The notes beneath the pieces were generated by a model that saw only the letters and a program-made list of their open reading frames with translations, had not been told where the DNA came from and searched no databases. Source: Hyphomicrobiales bacterium (GTDB lineage: Bacteria > Pseudomonadota > Alphaproteobacteria > Rhizobiales > Rhizobiaceae). Taken from it: a stretch of 64,000 bases of DNA. Position numbers and translations under genes: made by a program. Of this stretch, positions 59,277 to 64,000 are shown piece by piece; positions within the stretch are counted from its first letter, which is position 1, and the number at the start of each line of letters is the position of its first letter. The stretch covers positions 183,096 through 247,095 of the forward strand of contig UBNQ01000013.1 in assembly GCA_900466875.1 (NCBI GenBank), written 5' to 3'.

Positions 59277-59502
59277 CCTTATGCTCCTTGAGAAACTCCC
59301 TAATCGTCATCATTGTGGTGATACTGTCTATCGCCGAGCGACGCATTTTGGCGTTGATCCGAGAGCAGCGGGCGCTTTCCCTTGCCTTCTCAGGATTAGC
59401 CGCCCGCCACTTCGCAGATGCAGCCCGTACCTTGTCAGGGTTGTTCATTGCCCAAATCCGCTTGCGACGCCGGGTCCCTTCTAGTTTCTCGTTTTCGTCC
59501 AT
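59266..59502 (-). CDS. Small basic protein coupled to int, 78 aa
   Basis: Contains NPDKVRAASAKWRAANPEKA, a repeat pattern seen at the start of some HNH endonucleases, then a helical tail. Its end overlaps the int start by 11 bases, so the two are translationally coupled. It could be an excision factor or a fragment of an HNH protein; I cannot decide. Confidence 0.5.
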   Translation of the reverse strand: MDENEKLEGTRRRKRIWAMNNPDKVRAASAKWRAANPEKARESARCSRINAKMRRSAIDSITTMMTIREFLKEHKGGA

Positions 59503-59514
59503 TTCCGTTACCTA

Positions 59515-59528
59515 TTCGTCATACACCA
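59515..59528 (+). repeat. Right copy of 14-bp repeat near attR
   Basis: TTCGTCATACACCA, same orientation as 41810-41823. The following ATACGC repeats (59540-59560) add to a site-like cluster in this gap. Confidence 0.5.
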
Positions 59529-59607
59529 GAAACACGAAGATACGCAAAATACGCTCCAAAACAAGGGCTTACGGTCGTATATTCCGGGTATTGGCTAGGC
59601 GGACGGA

Positions 59608-59623
59608 CACCTCTTCCGCCATC
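59608..59623. repeat. attR of the integrated element
   Basis: Exact 16-bp copy of the tRNA-Ser 3' end (CACCTCTTCCGCCATC). Sequence to its right is the presumed original flank of the tRNA; the gap up to 59859 holds no gene. Confidence 0.88.
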
Positions 59624-59859
59624 ACCTTCATAAAAAATGACTGATAGGCCAGCGTTTTCGCGGATTAACTCGACCGCACATTGGTTCTGAGTGCTAAACC
59701 GCCAATAAAAAGCATATATCCTCCAGATTAACTTGAATGAAATAGGACTTTTCCCGTTCACGTTGTCTAATATCTTGGCTGGATTTGCATCTAACGACGT
59801 TTTATACGTGCGAGACGCACGAAGGATTATCGGTGCCAAACCCTGTAAGCTAGGTGGAA

Positions 59860-61110
59860 ATGACAACTGTCGGTCGGATAAAAGAGCCTCTCGAGGAACT
59901 TGAATTTGCTCTTCACAGGGTGCTCATTCATGTCCTTCTTATCTGCGATCTCTTATTCGCATCGCGCATTTACCAAGCGATCGGCATTTTTCTACAACCG
60001 CTGATCCTTGGCAGCTGTGCCGCAATCATCATTTTTTATTGCGCCTACACGGCGATACGGGGTCACATACTCATACCGCTCATGGCCTTAGGATATGTCG
60101 CGCTGGTCATGAACCAGTTGGCGGTGTTCGCCGACAAGCTCTGGCTGCCGGTGAATACGAACGCATTTTTTCAATACATATGGGTCATGTCGTTTGTTCC
60201 ATTCGCAGGTATTTGCCTGGCCGGCGGGCGAACCTATCTTTTGAAATGCGTGATCGGCTACGGCACAGGCTATTGCTGTTTTTATGCCCTTGCTTCGATG
60301 ATGCAGATGGTTGGCGTCCTTCCGGGCAAGATTCTGGCAGGCCTGGTGTCGGATCTTGATTTCCGCGGCGCGCGAATATTCCTGTATTCGGGCCTCGCAG
60401 CCCTCACCTATTTTTATTGGTTGGTGCAGATCCGAACGCGTGTGACCTGGGTCAGCCTATCCTTCTTTCTCATCTGTACGTTGGCATCCCTGCTTTCGCT
60501 TTCTCGCGTGTATCTCCTGGTGCTCTTCTGCCTCAGCGTGGTGTTCATCTTTTCGCCCAGGCCGGCACTTTTGCGGTTTTCAGCCGCTAGCGTCTTGGCA
60601 GTCGGAACCGCATTCGTTCTGTCAGGCATGGTAATCCCATCATTCAATCCATTCGACCTGTTTGCGGGCGACGTTTCGGGCGCCTATCGTGCATTGGAAT
60701 ACGAGGTCATGCGTGACCGAATTTTTGCCGATCCTTTATGGGGCTTTGGAATGTCGCCAACGGCAGAGGCCTCAAAGCCATTCCTCGGCTCTTACCTGAT
60801 CTTCCCGGGAGATGTCGGCAGCGTCGGCGTCTGGTTCGAATTCGGCTTTATCGGCCTCATTCTGTATCTCGTCATTCTTTGGCGTTGCTCCACCCCGCAA
60901 CGATCCCTGTCCATGAAATATGGCTGGCCACTCTTCCTGACGGGCACGATGCTGACGGCTTACGGCTGGATGGCGCCACTGGCAATCGCGCCTGGCGGGG
61001 CGACTATGACGGGGCTGATCTTCGGGGTTGGCCTGACCGCACATGTCAGCCAGCGGAAGCCCAAGGATCGCTCTCAAACCTATTCCGGCGCGTTGCGCCG
61101 AACGACATAG
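59860..61110 (+). CDS. O-antigen ligase/polymerase-like membrane protein
   Basis: The product of about 416 residues is hydrophobic with some ten or more membrane segments. A large loop near residues 270-330 holds the family-type RDRIFADPLWGFGMSPTAEA, followed by GSVGVWFEFGFIGLILYLV. Wzy/WaaL-like proteins link or polymerise surface polysaccharide. ATG at 59860 is preceded by AGGTGG; a GTG at 59854 is alternative. It lies outside attR, so it belongs to the host side. Confidence 0.75.
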   Translation: MTTVGRIKEPLEELEFALHRVLIHVLLICDLLFASRIYQAIGIFLQPLILGSCAAIIIFYCAYTAIRGHILIPLMALGYVALVMNQLAVFADKLWLPVNTNAFFQYIWVMSFVPFAGICLAGGRTYLLKCVIGYGTGYCCFYALASMMQMVGVLPGKILAGLVSDLDFRGARIFLYSGLAALTYFYWLVQIRTRVTWVSLSFFLICTLASLLSLSRVYLLVLFCLSVVFIFSPRPALLRFSAASVLAVGTAFVLSGMVIPSFNPFDLFAGDVSGAYRALEYEVMRDRIFADPLWGFGMSPTAEASKPFLGSYLIFPGDVGSVGVWFEFGFIGLILYLVILWRCSTPQRSLSMKYGWPLFLTGTMLTAYGWMAPLAIAPGGATMTGLIFGVGLTAHVSQRKPKDRSQTYSGALRRTT

Positions 61111-61199
61111 GCGCGATCAGGCAACCTTTGCCTCGCAGGACATGCCGAAAATAAGGATTGGCGTACGGTTGGAAGGCCCGCTAACTCGCAGTCCGCGCT

Positions 61200-61589
61200 T
61201 TACGCGTTGACGCCTGCATCGCGCTGCTTGGCAAGCGCTGCAAGATCTGCGGGCTTCAGTTCGACGGATTCGCCGCAGCCACAGGCTGACGTCTGGTTGG
61301 GGTTCACGAAGATGAAGCCCGAACGCATCTTGGTCGTTTCGAAGTCCATCTGGGTACCGAGAAGGTAAAGTACGGCCGATGGCTCGATCCAGACGTTTGC
61401 GCCGTCATGCTCGATGAGGTCGTCCTTGGCGCTCGCCTGGGTGACGAGGTCGATCGTGTATTCCATGCCGGCGCAGCCGCCCTTCTTGATCCCGACGCGA
61501 ATGCCCTTGGCATCTGGATCGGAATTGGAAACGATCTGCTTGACGCGGTCTGCCGCCGCGTCTGTCATGGTCATCACTGCAAAGCCCAT
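61200..61589 (-). CDS. sufA: Fe-S cluster assembly protein, HesB/IscA family (SufA)
   Basis: The 129-residue A-type carrier has the three conserved Cys: KKGGCAGMEYTIDL and SACGCGESVEL. It carries and passes on [2Fe-2S]/[4Fe-4S] clusters. ATG at 61589 (MGFAVMTMTDAAADRV) has GAGGA about 9 bases upstream. It ends the suf gene run. Confidence 0.9.
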   Translation of the reverse strand: MGFAVMTMTDAAADRVKQIVSNSDPDAKGIRVGIKKGGCAGMEYTIDLVTQASAKDDLIEHDGANVWIEPSAVLYLLGTQMDFETTKMRSGFIFVNPNQTSACGCGESVELKPADLAALAKQRDAGVNA

Positions 61590-61724
61590 CGGCTCATTCC
61601 TCTTCCACAACCGGGTTCAAGGCCCGGCGTTTCTGACAATCAATTTAGTATTGTATGCCGAGCCGATCAATACCGGCCCTTCGCGCAATCCTTGCCGAAA
61701 AGTCTGAGACTTTTCGGCAACCCG

Positions 61725-62099
61725 CTAGTACCAGCCGACTGCAACCTGCGCTTCTTCCGACATCCGCTCCGGCGTCCACGGCGGATCGAAGGTCATTTCG
61801 ACCTCGACGCCTGACACGCCTTCAACGGCGCCGACTGCATTTTCCACCCAGCCCGGCATTTCACCCGCAACAGGGCAGCCCGGAGCCGTCAGCGTCATGG
61901 CGATCTTCACCATGCGATCGTCTTCGATGTCGATCTTGTAGATCAGCCCGAGCTCGAAAATGTCCGCCGGAATTTCCGGATCATAGACGGTCTTCAGCGC
62001 CGCGACGATATCGTCCGACAGGCGCTCCAGCTCATCGGCTGGAATGGCCGATTCGATGATCCCTTCGCGGGCATCCCACTTCGGTATGTCTTGGTCCAT
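61725..62099 (-). CDS. sufT: SUF system protein SufT (DUF59/MIP18)
   Basis: The 124-residue product has the DUF59 core: IVAALKTVYDPEIPADIFEL, TLTAPGCPVAGEMPGWVENA and a final FDPPWTPERMSEEAQVAVGW. SufT assists maturation of Fe-S proteins. I chose the ATG at 62099 over a TTG at 62108. Confidence 0.9.
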   Translation of the reverse strand: MDQDIPKWDAREGIIESAIPADELERLSDDIVAALKTVYDPEIPADIFELGLIYKIDIEDDRMVKIAMTLTAPGCPVAGEMPGWVENAVGAVEGVSGVEVEMTFDPPWTPERMSEEAQVAVGWY

Positions 62100-62131
62100 G
62101 GCCTTCAAATATCCCAGTCAGTCCACTGAAT

Positions 62132-63373
62132 TTAGGCAAAGAAATTGCGAGCGTAATCGAGCGCGTCCGCAAGCGCATCGACTTCGGCTCGCGTATTGTA
62201 CATGCCGAAGGATGCCCGGCATGTGGAGGTGACGCCGAAACGTTTCAAGAGCGGCATGGCGCAATGCGTACCCGCACGAACCGCGACACCGCGCCGGTCG
62301 ATCACCATCGATACGTCATGGGCATGGATGCCGGCAAGCTCGAACGAGAAAATCGCCCCCTTGCCCGGCGCATTGCCGATGATGCGCAGCGAATTGATCG
62401 CAGACAGCCGCTCGGTCGCGTAAGTCGTCAGATCCGCCTCATGGGCAGCGATTGCCGCGCGGCCGATCTTGTCCATGTAGTCAAGCGCATAGCCCAGCCC
62501 GATCGCCTGGACGATCGGCGGCGTGCCGGCCTCGAAACGATGCGGCGGGTCGTTATAGGTGACGAAATCTTCCGCCACTTCGACAATCATCTCGCCGCCG
62601 CCCTGGAACGGCCGCATCTCTTTCAGCCGGTCCATCTTGCCGTAGAGCACGCCGATTCCGGACGGGCCATAGAGCTTGTGGCCGGTCATCACGAACCAGT
62701 CGCAATCGATGTCCTTGACGTCGATCGGCATATGCACGGCGCTCTGGCTGCCGTCGACAAGCACCGGAATGCCACGCTCATGGGCGATACGGCAGATCTC
62801 CTTGACCGGCACCACCGTGCCGAGTGCATTCGACATATGCGTTACGGCGACCATTTTGGTCTTCTCCGTCAGCGCCCTTTCAAAATCCTCGATATGGAAG
62901 GCGCCATCGTCATCCACCGGCACCCAGGTGATCTTGGCGCCCTGACGTTCGCGGATGAAATGCCACGGAACGATATTGGAGTGATGCTCCATGATGGTGA
63001 TGACGATCTCGTCGCCTTCGCCGATATGCGGCATGCCGTAGCCATAAGCGACCGTGTTGATCGCGGCGGTCGAATTGCTGGTAAAGACGATCTCATCCAC
63101 CGAGCCGGCATTCAGAAAGCGACGAACCTTCTCACGCGCGGCCTCGTAGGCATCGGTCGCGGCATTGGAGAGGAAATGAAGGCCGCGATGCACATTCGCA
63201 TATTCGTTGGAATAGGCATGGGAGATCGCGTCGATCACCTGCTGCGGCTTCTGGGCAGAGGCGCCGTTGTCCAGATAGACCAGCGGCTTGTTGCCATGCA
63301 CCATGGTCGACAGGATCGGAAAGTCCCGCCTTATCGCGTCAACGTCATAGGCGGCCGGTGTAATCTGGTCCAT
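62132..63373 (-). CDS. sufS: Cysteine desulfurase SufS
   Basis: The 413-residue PLP enzyme has the cofactor Lys in VMTGHKLYGPSGIGVLYG and the catalytic Cys in RAGTHCAMPLL, plus HHSNIVPWHFI. It provides sulfur for Fe-S clusters. It lies between sufD and sufT. Confidence 0.95.
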   Translation of the reverse strand: MDQITPAAYDVDAIRRDFPILSTMVHGNKPLVYLDNGASAQKPQQVIDAISHAYSNEYANVHRGLHFLSNAATDAYEAAREKVRRFLNAGSVDEIVFTSNSTAAINTVAYGYGMPHIGEGDEIVITIMEHHSNIVPWHFIRERQGAKITWVPVDDDGAFHIEDFERALTEKTKMVAVTHMSNALGTVVPVKEICRIAHERGIPVLVDGSQSAVHMPIDVKDIDCDWFVMTGHKLYGPSGIGVLYGKMDRLKEMRPFQGGGEMIVEVAEDFVTYNDPPHRFEAGTPPIVQAIGLGYALDYMDKIGRAAIAAHEADLTTYATERLSAINSLRIIGNAPGKGAIFSFELAGIHAHDVSMVIDRRGVAVRAGTHCAMPLLKRFGVTSTCRASFGMYNTRAEVDALADALDYARNFFA

Positions 63374-63457
63374 TGCAGACCCTTTCTGTCAGGCCCTCGG
63401 GCGAAATCCCTAGAGATCCCAGAGGACCGGCGCGGGCATCACCGCATCCACTGCGTC

Positions 63458-63583
63458 ATCCTCGGCCTTGTGCCGAGGATCCAATCACGTTGCAACCGGT
63501 TCAACGGTCGCAGATGCTCGGGAAATCCTCAGGTTTAACCCGAGGACGAGCATGACGGAGGAGATACGTCATCTCCTCCGTCA
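63458..63583. repeat. Palindromic intergenic element between sufD and sufS
   Basis: Two stems lie here: ATCCTCGGC/GCCGAGGAT (63458-63480, 5-base loop) and a perfect 13-bp stem TGACGGAGGAGAT with its complement (63553-63583, 5-base loop). The pieces CGTCATCCTCGGC and CCGAGGACGAGCATGACG resemble dispersed rhizobial intergenic palindromes (RIME-like). The second stem may also terminate or attenuate the sufD transcript. Confidence 0.6.
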
Positions 63584-63589
63584 TTCACA

Positions 63590-64000
63590 TCAGGCGTGCT
63601 TATCGAGCCAGGTGGAGATCACCTCTTCCAGTGGCTCGACCAGCTTTGCTTCTTCCAGTTCTTCCACGATTTCGGCGACGAAGGCGTTGACCAGCATGGC
63701 GCGCGCCTTGCTCTCGGTCACGCCGCGGGCCATCATGTAGAAGAGATGGTTGCGGTCGATATCGGCAACCGTGGCGCCGTGGCCGCAGATGACGTCGTCG
63801 GCGAAGATTTCGAGTTCCGGCTTGACGGAAAAATCACCATCGTCGGACATCAGCAGCGTGTTGCACGCCATCTTCGCATCGGTCTTCTGGGCATCGGGCG
63901 CAACCCGGATCATGCCCTGAAAAACGCCGCTTGCCTTGTCGAACACGACATTGCGGAAGGTTTCCGTCGAGTTGGTATGCGGCACGTTGTGGCCAAGAAC
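63590..64000 (-). CDS. sufD: Fe-S cluster assembly protein SufD, C-terminal part
   Basis: The frame runs off the right edge; about 137 C-terminal residues are visible. GVFQGMIRVAPDAQKTDAKM, CGHGATVADIDRNHLFYMMA and a final VAEIVEELEEAKLVEPLEEV are SufB/SufD-type. It is the scaffold partner of SufBC. Order sufD-sufS-sufT-sufA fits rhizobial suf operons. Confidence 0.92.
   Translation of the reverse strand, partial: VLGHNVPHTNSTETFRNVVFDKASGVFQGMIRVAPDAQKTDAKMACNTLLMSDDGDFSVKPELEIFADDVICGHGATVADIDRNHLFYMMARGVTESKARAMLVNAFVAEIVEELEEAKLVEPLEEVISTWLDKHA

Larger units (their letters stand above)
41771..59623. mobile_element. 17.85-kb integrated satellite/island at tRNA-Ser
   Basis: The element is bounded by 16-bp direct repeats. 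It carries a P4-type tyrosine integrase at the right end, an AlpA-like regulator, a coupled operon ending in a RepA-like ATPase, an iteron-like cluster, and on the left many small accessory genes including a KAP NTPase. No capsid, portal, terminase, relaxase or type IV secretion gene is recognisable, so it is neither a full prophage nor a self-transmissible conjugative element. Its order int-alpA-replication resembles phage-inducible chromosomal islands. Gene style differs sharply from the core on both sides: small genes, loose spacing, lower GC. Confidence 0.85.

Noticed and set aside
59860..61110. O-antigen-ligase-like gene considered as cargo of the element
   Set aside because: It lies to the right of attR, so it is outside the element as defined by the 16-bp repeats.

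Overview
The window is chromosomal DNA of an alphaproteobacterium of the Rhizobiales (Rhizobium/Agrobacterium type). This rests on several things: a CckA hybrid kinase next to recA; LexA sites of the alphaproteobacterial form GAAC-N7-GAAC in front of recA and between uvrA and ssb; a sigma-54-type glnB-glnA promoter; a TTAA-N7-TTAA CtrA-type site near rlpA; and DUF982 proteins, a family typical of rhizobia. I assigned the genus from gene content only. No rRNA gene and no CRISPR array was seen; one tRNA gene is present.

The left two thirds (1-41768) are ordinary core genome. In order: cckA (5' end outside the window), recA, alaS, ttcA, an inositol-monophosphatase-family gene, hspQ, an EamA transporter, glnA-glnB, nnrD/E, a DUF72 gene, uvrA divergent from ssb, an RDD-like protein, an HPP-CBS membrane protein, marC, gyrA, three tiny membrane ORFs, coaD, two cyclophilins, queA-tgt-recX, a DUF4864 protein, an MFS transporter, a J-domain protein, a GNAT protein, an O-methyltransferase, a DUF937 protein, and then the minus-strand cluster rlpA, dacC-like, tmk, holB, metG, tatD and a metallo-hydrolase. 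The core ends at tRNA-Ser(UGA), 41679-41768.

From 41771 to 59623 lies a 17.85-kb integrated element. The 3' end of the tRNA (41755-41770) is repeated exactly, 16 bp, at 59608-59623, giving attL and attR. The tyrosine integrase sits at the far end from the tRNA and reads inward. Next comes an AlpA-like regulator heading a tightly coupled minus-strand operon of unknown small genes that ends in a RepA-like RecA-fold ATPase. Directly behind it is a 172-bp cluster of eight CTTCGG/CCGAAG hexamers that looks like an iteron origin. This int-alpA-replication layout resembles phage-inducible chromosomal islands or plasmid-like satellites more than a complete prophage; I see no capsid, terminase or conjugation gene. 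The left half of the element carries accessory cargo: a KAP-type P-loop NTPase between two nearly identical 49-bp direct repeats, a HEPN-like protein with an R-x4-H motif, a stand-alone PAS protein, two DUF982 proteins, a lipoprotein, an RMF/CrpP-like microprotein, many tiny membrane or hypothetical genes, and a LexA-type site before a run of small genes. A C-terminal remnant of a second tyrosine recombinase lies near attL and suggests repeated integration at this tRNA.

The right end (59624-64000) returns to core-type genes: an O-antigen-ligase-like membrane protein, then sufA-, sufT-, sufS- and sufD-type Fe-S assembly genes on the minus strand; sufD runs off the window.
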